DNA from: a virus | IMG/VR virus record: IMGVR_UViG_3300027734_002590 | Span: 37,663-101,662 of that record | Direction: 5' to 3' (one strand) | Length of the DNA: 64,000 nucleotides | Shown here: positions 16,358-22,866 of the stretch, in pieces | Position numbering within the stretch: position 1 is the first letter of the stretch | Layout: every line of letters starts with the position of its first letter | Position numbers and translations under genes: made by a program | Notes under the pieces: generated by a model | The model's input: only the letters and a program-made list of their open reading frames with translations | What the model was told of the DNA's origin: nothing | Database searches by the model: none

Positions 16358-16510
16358 TTAAAGATTTCTCCAAAATTTTCTGATGATCCACTTTAACCAA
16401 AAATATTTTATTGGCCGAGATGGAATAAAGTCAAACATGTTTGCATTCATGCCAACTTCTTTAGGCACGTTACCGTATGCCCGATTCAGTGTATCATTTG
16501 AATTACTCAT
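16358..16510 (-). CDS. Small hypothetical protein, 50 aa
   Basis: MSNSNDTLNRAYGNVPKEVG at the start, a basic aromatic C-terminus (KYFWLKWIIRKFWRNL) that could lie on a membrane. Ribosome site AAGGAAGCCGT then ATG. It fills the gap between the acetyltransferase and tRNA-Gly. Function unknown. Confidence 0.6.
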   Translation of the reverse strand: MSNSNDTLNRAYGNVPKEVGMNANMFDFIPSRPIKYFWLKWIIRKFWRNL

Positions 16511-16526
16511 ACGGCTTCCTTAATTA

Positions 16527-16600
16527 TGGAGCGGGATGGGAGAATCGAACTCCCAACAACAGATTGGAAATCTGTAGTTTTACCATTAAACTAATCCCGC
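16527..16600 (-). tRNA. tRNA-Gly (UCC)
   Basis: Acceptor GCGGGAT/ATCCCGC, loop TTTCCAA, T arm GGGAG-TTCGATT-CTCCC, discriminator T, CCA encoded. Confidence 0.95.
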
Positions 16601-16605
16601 ATATT

Positions 16606-16692
16606 TGGTGCTCGAGGCCGGAATCGAACCGGCATGCCCTTTCGAGCGAGAGATTTTAAGTCTCTTGTGTCTACCTATTTCACCACCCGAGC
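16606..16692 (-). tRNA. tRNA-Leu (UAA)
   Basis: 87 bases with a normal long variable arm, loop CTTAAAA, discriminator A, CCA encoded. This is the regular leucine UUA reader of the set. Confidence 0.95.
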
Positions 16693-16716
16693 AAAATCTT
16701 TCTAGTCTATATTATA

Positions 16717-17178
16717 CTACACTCGCCATATTTCTGCAAACCCTTCGGCAGTATCAGGCATCTCAAAATGGTCCAACATACCTTGTACAACTTCCCAAGG
16801 AATAATTTTGCCTGGACGACTTGCTAATCTTCTATTTAATTCTTCTATTGTCGGGGTACTAAAAACTACGGCAATATGATAATAGTCTGGGAGCATAGCA
16901 AACTTGCGAGCACGACTTTTAACAGTAGTGCTGGTCTGATCCCAGACTATATCACGTCCTACTGTACGTGCTTCTATAACCTCGGCGGCCATTAGTTCAA
17001 CGGCCTTAGGCATATATTCTGTAAACACTTCGGAATAGGTCTTGCCTTGTTGTTCAGCATATACTTCTACATGATGATCAGTGGACACATATTCCATACC
17101 CTCAATCCAATTTTGATTCCAGAACCAGGTACTTTTACCCGAACCCGGCACTCCAATCAATTGATAGCATTTTGGCAT
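16717..17178 (-). CDS. P-loop kinase (polynucleotide-kinase-like, AAA_33)
   Basis: 153 aa. Walker A CYQLIGVPGSGKSTWFWNQ at the N-terminus, DIVWDQTSTTVKSRARK as the Walker B/substrate region, and NRRLASRPGKIIPWEVVQGM, the lid-like segment of the T4 Pnkp kinase domain family. A 5'-hydroxyl polynucleotide kinase is plausible; there is no attached phosphatase domain. It overlaps the phosphoesterase gene by one base, so they could act together on nucleic acid ends. Confidence 0.8.
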   Translation of the reverse strand: MPKCYQLIGVPGSGKSTWFWNQNWIEGMEYVSTDHHVEVYAEQQGKTYSEVFTEYMPKAVELMAAEVIEARTVGRDIVWDQTSTTVKSRARKFAMLPDYYHIAVVFSTPTIEELNRRLASRPGKIIPWEVVQGMLDHFEMPDTAEGFAEIWRV

Positions 17179-17768
17179 TACATCTCCACCTTTCCGTTAC
17201 CGTTCTTAAATCCTACACTTCCGCCTTCTTCTTCGATGCGTTTAATAACATCTTCAAACAAGATAGGAGCAAAGTCTGGTGTTTGTTCTACACAAACACA
17301 GTGATAACGGGTATCTACTATGTCGGTGATCTTACCACCAAACCCAGGTAACATAACACGATTAGCATGAGTGTGTCCGTGAATGTTAACTCCAAACCGA
17401 CCCAAACTTTCTGGATGCAGTGGAATATGACTCAAGATCATTCCGTTCATAACGTGATATGCACGTAACTCTCTAAAGTGTTCGCGATATTCGTCATCCC
17501 TAAAGATGTCGTGGTTACCACGGATCAACACTTTGTCACCATTCAACCTACGCATGATACCTAAAGCCTTGCGGTTAATAACAACGTCACCTAAGTGGTA
17601 GACTTTGTCTGTTGGCTTGACTCTTTCGTTCCAAGCCTTGACCATAGCTTCGTCCATTTCTTCAGGACTATTCCACGGCCTTAACTTTGTTACACCGTCG
17701 TTGCGAGTAAAATTACATACGCCAACGTGTCCAAAGTGCGTGTCACTTACTAAAAAAACACTTGGCAT
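17178..17768 (-). CDS. Calcineurin-like metallophosphoesterase
   Basis: 196 aa. Metal-binding motifs in order: FLVSDTHFGHVG (D-x-H), VYHLGDVV (GD), LIRGNHDIF (GNHD), LSHIPLH and NIHGHTHANR (GHTH). The set is complete, so it is likely active. Substrate unknown; phage homologues are often annotated as phosphoesterases of nucleic acids or nucleotides. Ribosome site AAGGAG. Directly upstream of the P-loop kinase. Confidence 0.9.
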   Translation of the reverse strand: MPSVFLVSDTHFGHVGVCNFTRNDGVTKLRPWNSPEEMDEAMVKAWNERVKPTDKVYHLGDVVINRKALGIMRRLNGDKVLIRGNHDIFRDDEYREHFRELRAYHVMNGMILSHIPLHPESLGRFGVNIHGHTHANRVMLPGFGGKITDIVDTRYHCVCVEQTPDFAPILFEDVIKRIEEEGGSVGFKNGNGKVEM

Positions 17769-17778
17769 ATCTTTCTCC

Positions 17779-18255
17779 TTAGTTTAATCGAGCCTGGAAA
17801 AGTTCGCCCAAGGATGGCTCTGGCTCTTTAGCCACTGTTACTCCTGACACAAACAATTCTACAGACTCGCTGTAATAACCGTTACTTTCACCTAACCAGC
17901 GAACGTCCACATAGCCCTTGCGGGTAGCAAACTTATAGAAGGTATAAGTGTAGCTCTCATGGTACTCTGGCTCTGGGCCAACGTATCCAGATACTTCTTC
18001 TGCCATTAACAATGGCTCGCCTACCAAGTCCTGCAGGTCACCAACGATGTCGTTGATAGCCACAGACTCACAGCAGTCTTGCATATGAGCAAAGAGGAAT
18101 CGCTCGCCTTCTGCGGTTACGAACAGCATCTCTCCATCATTTACATCACCAGTAACCTTAACAAAGGTCTTGCCCTTCATTAGTTCCATACCCTTTTGTG
18201 TGTCTACTATGTTATTGTAATCCATCTCAATTTCCTCAATTTCTTTGTTTCTCAT
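17779..18255 (-). CDS. DUF7448-like protein
   Basis: 158 aa (148 if the ATG at 18225 is used). Conserved stretch FAHMQDCCESVAINDIVGDL and EPLLMAEEVSG match a family I know from phages and bacteria as DUF7448; function not established. The ATG at 18255 follows a sigma70 -10 box by six bases; the second ATG has GAGGAAATTGAG in front. Both starts are possible. Confidence 0.75.
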   Translation of the reverse strand: MRNKEIEEIEMDYNNIVDTQKGMELMKGKTFVKVTGDVNDGEMLFVTAEGERFLFAHMQDCCESVAINDIVGDLQDLVGEPLLMAEEVSGYVGPEPEYHESYTYTFYKFATRKGYVDVRWLGESNGYYSESVELFVSGVTVAKEPEPSLGELFQARLN

Positions 18256-18261
18256 GCTATA

Positions 18262-18290
18262 AGTATAGCACCGGTTTTACCATTTGTCAA
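18262..18290 (-). promoter_or_regulatory. Sigma70 promoter, leaderless configuration
   Basis: Minus strand TTGACA, 17 bases, TATACT, TATAGC, ATG at 18255. Third copy of this exact layout. Confidence 0.8.
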
Positions 18291-18328
18291 CAAACGATTT
18301 GTCCAAAATAGGTAAACTTTAGTATTAA

Positions 18329-18405
18329 TGGAGCATAGGGTGGGACTCAAACCCACGAATCAACGGATTTGCAATCCGCGCCATTAGTCGCTCTGGTACC
18401 TATGC
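18329..18405 (-). tRNA. tRNA-Cys (GCA)
   Basis: Loop TTGCAAA in a perfect stem, discriminator T as expected for Cys, CCA encoded. T loop reads TTTGAGT instead of TTCGANN. Confidence 0.92.
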
Positions 18406-18490
18406 ATATATAGCGGTAACACCGCCATTTTGATTTCTTTGTTGCTAAGTGTGTATTATAGCAAGGTTTAGGGAAGTTGTCAACTTACCA

Positions 18491-19030
18491 CTAATCGAGC
18501 AAATACGATAAATCTTTGTTAGGTTCCATTGTACAGGAAATTCTAACAGTTGAAGGATTATTAAAACGTATGATATTATGTGGGACCCCTACTCTAAACA
18601 ATACTGGTCTAGTCAAATAAAATTGATCGACTTGAACACACATAGTCTCATCAATTTTTTCGAATCTCATTCCGTTAGGTTGAACGCCAGGCATGGGTAT
18701 ACCAGAGCATTTATAGAACCTAGTTTCAGAATTTTCGCAATTAAATAATGGTATATTGATTCTACAAGGAACAACATTTTCATCAGTGTGTATTTGTCCT
18801 ATTTCTCTACAGGTACTGAAAATTGCCAAGTTTTCAATTTGAAAATCTAATCCAGTCGTCATATTATCTAGTTCAGCAGAAGCGTACTTTAATAAGTCTT
18901 CTTTATCGATTCGAAGAACCGGGTCATACGGATCGACCCTTGACATTTCAGGTCTTATTTGTGTAATGTAATGCCCTAGCTTTTCTGCAAATGGCTTCCA
19001 ATCTAATTCTAAATATTTGAAATATTTCAT
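18491..19030 (-). CDS. Cupin/2OG-oxygenase-like protein, 179 aa
   Basis: The start is placed at the ATG of 19030 because TAAATA lies five bases upstream. The beta-helix core is indicated by IGQIHTDENVVPCRINIPLF (H-x-D), then LTRPVLFRVGVPHNIIRF (distal His) and STVRISCTM (Arg). This matches aspartyl/asparaginyl hydroxylase-like proteins. Substrate unknown. Third of the four oxygenase-type genes from left to right in the window. It stands alone between tRNA-Cys and tRNA-Ser. Confidence 0.65.
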   Translation of the reverse strand: MKYFKYLELDWKPFAEKLGHYITQIRPEMSRVDPYDPVLRIDKEDLLKYASAELDNMTTGLDFQIENLAIFSTCREIGQIHTDENVVPCRINIPLFNCENSETRFYKCSGIPMPGVQPNGMRFEKIDETMCVQVDQFYLTRPVLFRVGVPHNIIRFNNPSTVRISCTMEPNKDLSYLLD

Positions 19031-19035
19031 GAATT

Positions 19036-19041
19036 TATTTA
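19036..19041 (-). promoter_or_regulatory. Late-type promoter, leaderless
   Basis: Minus strand GTAAATA, five bases, ATG at 19030. Confidence 0.65.
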
Positions 19042-19051
19042 CACTCATTAT

Positions 19052-19141
19052 TGGCGGAAGCGGTGAGATTCGAACTCACGGACCCTTTCGAGCCTTTAGT
19101 TTTCAAGACTAACGCATTAAGCCGGGCTCTGCCACGCTTCC
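19052..19141 (-). tRNA. tRNA-Ser (UGA)
   Basis: 90 bases, long variable arm, loop CTTGAAA, discriminator G, CCA encoded. Confidence 0.95.
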
Positions 19142-19146
19142 TAAAT

Positions 19147-19629
19147 TTAAATGTCGCCCTCGTGTGTCTTATTGGGGGTTATTAATCCCCATTCATTCAC
19201 CGTACCGTTAACATCGTATGATTTTTCTTGTTCATCGTAGGTCCATCCTAGCACCCGCATCATTTTATGTTTGACCAACAAGTTAGGTGCTCGGAAACGC
19301 TCGCAATCATTGAAGCCCATCATAACACCGACTTCGCAAACTGCACCACTGCGACAAATACCTGCGTGGCAATGTACAACAACGTTCATGCGATTTTCCT
19401 GGGCATGTTGTAACAGACGAACAAGCTGTTCTGCCTGCGCATCGGTAATGGCAAAATCGCTTTCTTCTTCAATGTCTAAGAATATAAATTGATGAACTTC
19501 TTTGAACTTGTGTTTTGGAGTTGGGAATGCCATGTCGTGATCCGAAATTTGGATCAGCATACTGTTCTCACCACATGCGTGATGCTTTCCTTTTGCTACA
19601 TTTTCCAATGGAATATTTTCAATCCACAT
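19147..19629 (-). CDS. Dual-specificity/tyrosine phosphatase-like protein
   Basis: 160 aa. P-loop NVVVHCHAGICRSGAVCEVG fits the HCxxGxxRS signature of cysteine phosphatases; an upstream Asp in FLDIEEESD could serve as general acid. Acts on phosphoprotein or another phosphoester; target unknown. The gene lies between tRNA-Ser and tRNA-His on the same strand and is probably co-transcribed with them. Confidence 0.85.
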   Translation of the reverse strand: MWIENIPLENVAKGKHHACGENSMLIQISDHDMAFPTPKHKFKEVHQFIFLDIEEESDFAITDAQAEQLVRLLQHAQENRMNVVVHCHAGICRSGAVCEVGVMMGFNDCERFRAPNLLVKHKMMRVLGWTYDEQEKSYDVNGTVNEWGLITPNKTHEGDI

Positions 19630-19648
19630 GATACTCTCCTTAAAAATT

Positions 19649-19724
19649 TGGGGTGTCTTACGAGTATCGATCTCGTACTACCAGTTTCACAGACTAGGGT
19701 GCAGGCCACTACACTAAAGACACC
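19649..19724 (-). tRNA. tRNA-His (GUG)
   Basis: Loop CTGTGAA; the extra G at -1 opposite C73 characteristic of tRNA-His is present (GGTGTCTT/AAGACACC), CCA encoded. Confidence 0.94.
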
Positions 19725-19733
19725 ATTGTTGAA

Positions 19734-19872
19734 TTTGCTTACCGTTATTCAATGTCCAAGTCAAACACGGAGCCCGGCATGGAGCCAGGCCTGCTACGGG
19801 CTTCAGGTACATTAACAAGTGTCTTGGGCGACTCGCTAATCACATATGGGTAACCGTACACACGTAAGCAAA
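19734..19872. ncRNA. Structured spacer closed by a 9-bp stem
   Basis: TTTGCTTAC (19734-19742) pairs perfectly with GTAAGCAAA (19864-19872). Inside, GGAGCCCG (19769-19776) pairs with CGGGCTTC (19797-19804) using one G:U on the plus strand. No coding frame. Lies between the 57-aa gene and tRNA-His. Strand uncertain; may be a processing element or small RNA. Confidence 0.4.
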
Positions 19873-19875
19873 ACT

Positions 19876-20049
19876 TTAAAAAGGTCGCCACTCTACACGA
19901 CCGTGTTGGTCTATTTTGGCGACACTTTGTTGTCTCTTAATTTCTACAAAATCTTTTTTCACAGTAATCACTTCTCCGCCACGCTTGACAAGATCGGTGA
20001 TCATTTGCTTTGCCAAAATATTAATAGGCTCAAAACGTTTTAGTTCCAT
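19876..20049 (-). CDS. Small hypothetical protein, 57 aa
   Basis: ATG at 20049 with AAAGGAG in front; the frame extends further up but through tRNA sequence. Begins MELKRFEPINILAKQMITDL and ends in a basic beta part (GRVEWRPF). Helix followed by strands, possibly a small nucleic-acid-binding protein, but that is a guess. Embedded in the tRNA array. Confidence 0.6.
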   Translation of the reverse strand: MELKRFEPINILAKQMITDLVKRGGEVITVKKDFVEIKRQQSVAKIDQHGRVEWRPF

Positions 20050-20064
20050 GACATTCTCCTTTAA

Positions 20065-20139
20065 TGGTCCGGCCAGCAAGAATCGAACTCACATTCAAGA
20101 GGTAGAAGCTCTTTGTATTATCCATTATACTATGGCCGG
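20065..20139 (-). tRNA. tRNA-Arg (UCU)
   Basis: Acceptor CCGGCCA/TGGCCGG, loop CTTCTAC, discriminator A, CCA encoded. Confidence 0.92.
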
Positions 20140-20145
20140 ATTGTT

Positions 20146-20225
20146 TGGTACCCCAGGCGGGAGTTGAACCCGCATTAAATTTCTCCTTTTGAGAGAGACG
20201 ACTTTGCCAATTTGTCCACTGGGGC
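20146..20225 (-). tRNA. tRNA-Leu (CAA), short variable loop
   Basis: Loop CTCAAAA in a TCTCT/GGAGA stem; acceptor GCCCCAG/CTGGGGT, discriminator A. The variable loop is only about 8 bases, whereas bacterial leucine tRNAs normally have a long arm. Confidence 0.8.
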
Positions 20226-20227
20226 AT

Positions 20228-20305
20228 TGGCGCGACTTAAGAGATTCGAACTCCTGACCCCCTGCTTCGTAGGCAAGTGCTCTGATCCAGCTGAGCTAAA
20301 GTCGC
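20228..20305 (-). tRNA. tRNA-Arg (ACG)
   Basis: Loop CTACGAA, acceptor GCGACTT/AAGTCGC, D arm AGCTCAGCTGGATCAGAGC, CCA encoded. A34 would need host TadA to read CGC/CGA. Confidence 0.94.
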
Positions 20306-20311
20306 ATTGTA

Positions 20312-20387
20312 TGGTGGGTCGTGACAGTCTCGAACTGCCGACATTCTGCGTGTAAGGCAGACGCTCTACCAACTGAGCTAACGACCC
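20312..20387 (-). tRNA. tRNA-Val (UAC)
   Basis: Loop CTTACAC, acceptor GGGTCGT/ACGACCC, discriminator A, CCA encoded. Confidence 0.95.
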
Positions 20388-20437
20388 GAAAAGAAAAACT
20401 TCTAGCAGTATCTACGATACACCTAAAAGCCGTAATA

Positions 20438-20516
20438 TGGTCTCGGAAGTGGGATTCGAACTCACGATCTCCTGCTCCCAAAGCAGGCGCTTTAAACCGG
20501 ACTAAGCTACACCGAG
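20438..20516 (-). tRNA. tRNA-Pro (UGG)
   Basis: Loop TTTGGGA in a CCTGC/GCAGG stem, discriminator A, CCA encoded; acceptor begins CTCGG. Confidence 0.92.
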
Positions 20517-20545
20517 AAATATTTTTTGGTAAATCTAGATTATTT

Positions 20546-20551
20546 TAAATA
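20546..20551 (+). promoter_or_regulatory. Late-type promoter, leaderless
   Basis: TTTAAATACTAAAATG: TAAATA, five bases, ATG at 20557. The only plus-strand promoter of this type inside the tRNA array. Confidence 0.65.
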
Positions 20552-20556
20552 CTAAA

Positions 20557-21441
20557 ATGTATATAAAACTAATATATGATCTTGACCAATTTATAACAAT
20601 AAGATTATTCGATAATACTGCTGTAACCAAATGGTTTACAAAATTCTCTGAGATTGAGTATCGACAGCATTATATAAATTCAAACACGACTAAACTTTTT
20701 GTACGTTTAAAACATCCTAAACTTAAAGTTAACAACTGGAATATCATACTTTCTACAATTAAAGATCTAAAATCTTTAGGCTACGTGTTCCCTTTTGAAC
20801 TTCCAAATAAGTTTACCAACGATCAAGAATTATTGAATAATCTACACAGGTTTTTTACGTATAACATTATGTGGGATCAGTCTAATGAAGTTAATCCGTA
20901 CGATACACAATTTCAAACTGATTTAAGTTTTGAACAATGGCACGATTTGCTTGATAAAATTAATCATGCTGTACACTGGTTAGAAGTTATCACTACTAAT
21001 CCGAATAAAAAAATATTAAACAAACTGCCTATGAAGTTCTTACATATACTACCAAAGCAAGGATCTCCTAAAACAGTATTAGGATTTGATCAAAATGATC
21101 AACTTCAAAACTTTACCTACTTTGACTATGACCAAAAACCACTAGTACTTTTAAGTGGATCGATCACAGGCAAAAGTATACTTGAAAGTTTTTTGACTAA
21201 CGATAATCCCACACTAAAAGATTGCACTGGAAGAACTATATCACACGGAGGATTTGTAATAGATCTAAATAATTCAAGATCCAAAATATATCAAAGCACC
21301 GAGTTTAGATCTTGGTATAATAAATTTAGTTTAACATCTCCTCTACCTTTAGAATTTCCTATAGGTCATGTAATAAATCCGGAGAAACTATCTTTAGTCA
21401 AACTATTACGTTTAAGAAAAGTACTGTTTTTAAATATCTAA
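20557..21441 (+). CDS. Hypothetical protein, 294 aa, inserted in the tRNA array
   Basis: Plus-strand gene between tRNA-Pro and tRNA-Met, opposite to all surrounding tRNAs and more AT-rich than average. Sequence is rich in Asn, Lys and aromatic residues (FSEIEYRQHYINSNTTKLFV), with GRTISHGGFVIDLNN near the C-terminus. No signal peptide and no recognised catalytic motif. It has its own leaderless promoter. Could be an inserted cargo gene. Function unknown. Confidence 0.75.
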   Translation: MYIKLIYDLDQFITIRLFDNTAVTKWFTKFSEIEYRQHYINSNTTKLFVRLKHPKLKVNNWNIILSTIKDLKSLGYVFPFELPNKFTNDQELLNNLHRFFTYNIMWDQSNEVNPYDTQFQTDLSFEQWHDLLDKINHAVHWLEVITTNPNKKILNKLPMKFLHILPKQGSPKTVLGFDQNDQLQNFTYFDYDQKPLVLLSGSITGKSILESFLTNDNPTLKDCTGRTISHGGFVIDLNNSRSKIYQSTEFRSWYNKFSLTSPLPLEFPIGHVINPEKLSLVKLLRLRKVLFLNI

Positions 21442-21442
21442 T

Positions 21443-21516
21443 TGGTTGCGGGAGGCGGAATCGAACCACCATCTGAAGCTTATGAGACTTCTGAATTACC
21501 GTTACTCTATCCCGCT
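21443..21516 (-). tRNA. tRNA-Met (CAU), possible initiator type
   Basis: Loop CTCATAA. The 3' end CCCGCAACCA with A72 unpaired to A1 resembles initiator tRNA, where the 1:72 pair is broken. The three G:C pairs of initiator anticodon stems are absent (stem GAAGT/GCTTC), so the initiator call is uncertain. Confidence 0.85.
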
Positions 21517-21522
21517 ATTAAA

Positions 21523-21599
21523 TGGTGCCCCAGAGGAGACTCGAACTCCTAAAATTTGGCTTCTAAGACCAACACGTATACCAATTCCGTCACCGGGGC
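21523..21599 (-). tRNA. tRNA-Leu (UAG), short variable loop
   Basis: Loop CTTAGAA, D arm of leucine type, acceptor GCCCCGG, discriminator A, CCA encoded. Like the CAA leucine tRNA it lacks a long variable arm. Confidence 0.85.
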
Positions 21600-21610
21600 A
21601 TAAACTTACT

Positions 21611-21773
21611 ATTAAAAAATAACATTACCCCTTACAGGACGGAGCGGATTTCTGAGTGGAGTTCGATTTTCCTCATCAGCCATTGCCCACGGTTTTATCA
21701 GAGGAGTAAGATGGCCCTATTCCTCATGAGCCTATGCGTCCATAAGCGATACCCGTTAATGCTATTTTTTAAT
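21611..21773 (-). ncRNA. Structured spacer RNA closed by a 17-bp stem
   Basis: ATTAAAAAATAACATTA (21611-21627) pairs along its whole length with TAATGCTATTTTTTAAT (21757-21773). The single non-Watson-Crick position is A:C on the plus strand but G:U on the minus strand, so the minus strand is likely transcribed. It begins right after the CCA of tRNA-Glu and ends 11 bases before tRNA-Leu. The 129-base interior has further local pairing. No coding potential. Confidence 0.55.
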
Positions 21774-21848
21774 GGTACTCGGTAGGGGAATCGAACCCCT
21801 CTTCCCGCCGTGAAAGGGCGGTGTCCTAGACCGATAGACGAACCGAGC
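21773..21848 (-). tRNA. tRNA-Glu (UUC), first copy
   Basis: Loop CTTTCAC in a perfect CCGCC/GGCGG stem, T arm GGGG-TTCGATT-CCCC, CCA encoded. Confidence 0.94.
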
Positions 21849-21891
21849 AAAAACTTATTATACAATAAGAATTTAATTTTGTCAACTATTT

Positions 21892-21965
21892 TGGCACGGG
21901 AACTAGGGCTCGAACCTAGAATGACAGAGTCAAAGTCTGTAGTGTTACCATTACACTATTCCCGA
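21892..21965 (-). tRNA. tRNA-Gln (UUG)
   Basis: Loop CTTTGAC in ACAGA/TCTGT stem, T loop TTCGAGC, discriminator G, CCA encoded; weak 1:72 pair. Confidence 0.93.
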
Positions 21966-21975
21966 ACAGATTGAA

Positions 21976-22198
21976 TTTGTAAGCCTACGCCGCTTTTATC
22001 GTAGATTTATTCAGGACTTACCGGCCGCCTAGCCTGACCTCGAGCACGATGGATATCACTTGGGTACCTGTCCAGTTTAGTCGCCTCAATGGACCCCTGC
22101 AGTTCCCCGCAGGGTGGGTGTCGAACCCATCGCCTTCTACTGTTTCGGTCCTTCGAAGAAACCTAGACAGCGTGACTGTACTTGCTGACACTTACAAA
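21976..22198 (-). ncRNA. Structured spacer RNA with tRNA-like T arm
   Basis: TTTGTAAG (21976-21983) pairs with CTTACAAA (22191-22198). Inside are GTCCA/TGGAC (22070/22094), CCCTGC/GCAGGG (22095/22114) and CTACG/CGTAG (about 21986/22003). On the minus strand a T-arm-like GGGTTCGACACCC occurs around 22116-22128, but no acceptor, D or anticodon arm fits, so it is not a standard tRNA or tmRNA. Fills the gap between tRNA-Met and tRNA-Gln. Confidence 0.45.
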
Positions 22199-22201
22199 AC
22201 T

Positions 22202-22277
22202 TGGTAGTAACGGTCGGACTCGAACCGACGATAAACACCGTATGAAGGTGGTGCATTAGCCACTATGCTACGTTACC
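22202..22277 (-). tRNA. tRNA-Met (CAU), elongator type
   Basis: Loop TTCATAC in CACC/GGTG stem, acceptor GGTAACG/CGTTACT, T arm CGTCGG-TTCGAGT, CCA encoded. Confidence 0.92.
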
Positions 22278-22372
22278 ATATGTAAACACACTTCATGAGC
22301 ATGAGCTCACTTGTCTCCTTGCCCTAACTCTTGTGTTAAGGATCCGAAGGATAGAGTGTGTTTACATATGGT
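22275..22372 (-). ncRNA. Cruciform spacer RNA with an 18-bp perfect stem
   Basis: ACCATATGTAAACACACT (22275-22292) and AGTGTGTTTACATATGGT (22355-22372) are exact reverse complements. The stem overlaps the 5' GGT of tRNA-Met and the CCA of tRNA-Lys. On the minus strand the loop holds three small hairpins (ATCC-TTC-GGAT; CCTTAAC/GTTAGGG with a G:U; TGAGC-TCAT-GCTCA), a four-way junction. The G:U supports minus transcription. Confidence 0.6.
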
Positions 22373-22444
22373 AGGACCGCCCGGACTCGAACCGGGAATT
22401 GGCAGATTAAAAGTCTGCTGTGATAACCATTTCACTACGATCCC
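22369..22444 (-). tRNA. tRNA-Lys (UUU)
   Basis: Loop CTTTTAA in GCAGA/TCTGC stem, T arm CCCGG-TTCGAGT-CCGGG, CCA encoded. Confidence 0.95.
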
Positions 22445-22476
22445 ATATACAGTACTAAGTTGATTTAATGTGCCAA

Positions 22477-22502
22477 CCTTAGACCGTACATGGGATCTAA
22501 GG
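22477..22502 (-). other. Hairpin upstream of tRNA-Lys
   Basis: CCTTAG/CTAAGG (22477-22482 with 22497-22502), 14-base loop, in the 98-base gap between rpoZ and tRNA-Lys. Possibly a processing signal separating message from tRNA. A six-codon frame with a ribosome site also lies in the gap. Confidence 0.3.
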
Positions 22503-22542
22503 AGACACTAACGTTTACTACGTTTCATGTCATTCTCCTTTG

Positions 22543-22770
22543 TTAAACTACTTTCTTAAGATACTCTGTACCTACCTTACCTTCTTGAATTTCAAGCAAT
22601 GCAGTTACATTTGGATGCAAATGCTCAAACTTCAAACTTTCTTTGTTACGTCGACTAATCTCACGTGAACGAACCGCGGCCATCAATACTAAATCATATC
22701 GATTGCCACCTGCAAGCTCAACACATTTATCGGTGTCGATTTCCGAACTACGACTGATACCTTTTTTCAT
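22543..22770 (-). CDS. rpoZ: RNA polymerase omega subunit-like protein
   Basis: 75 aa. The core matches bacterial omega: AGGNRYDLVLMAAVRSREIS corresponds to the conserved N-R-F-D-L-V-L-x-A-x-x-R-A-R-Q block, followed by PNVTALLEIQEGKVG, which aligns with the A-L-R-E-I-E-E-G segment. The C-terminal tail present in E. coli omega is missing. Omega clamps the beta-prime subunit and aids assembly. Located inside the tRNA array between tRNA-Phe and tRNA-Lys, with AAAGGTAATAT before ATG. A phage copy could mark or retune host polymerase. Confidence 0.82.
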   Translation of the reverse strand: MKKGISRSSEIDTDKCVELAGGNRYDLVLMAAVRSREISRRNKESLKFEHLHPNVTALLEIQEGKVGTEYLKKVV

Positions 22771-22789
22771 ATATTACCTTTTTAAAACT

Positions 22790-22865
22790 TGGTGCTACCT
22801 CCAGGGATCGAACCTGGTTCCTCGGTTCTTCAGACCGGTGCTATGACCACATCAGCTAAAGTAGC
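22790..22865 (-). tRNA. tRNA-Phe (GAA)
   Basis: Loop CTGAAGA, T arm CCAGG-TTCGATC-CCTGG, discriminator A, CCA encoded. Confidence 0.95.
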
Positions 22866-22866
22866 A

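Noticed and set aside
21659-21680. Hammerhead-like core (CTGATGAGG...CGAAC) on the minus strand
   Set aside because: The required GAAA is only GAAC, stem II has two base pairs, and no matching cleavage strand was found. Kept only as a hint for the spacer RNA.
22116-22128. tmRNA or tRNA from the T-arm-like GGGTTCGACACCC
   Set aside because: No acceptor stem, CCA, D arm or tag-peptide frame could be fitted around it.
22510-22530. Six-codon frame MKRSKR with a ribosome site between rpoZ and tRNA-Lys
   Set aside because: Too short to support as a gene; could be a leader peptide but nothing downstream suggests attenuation.
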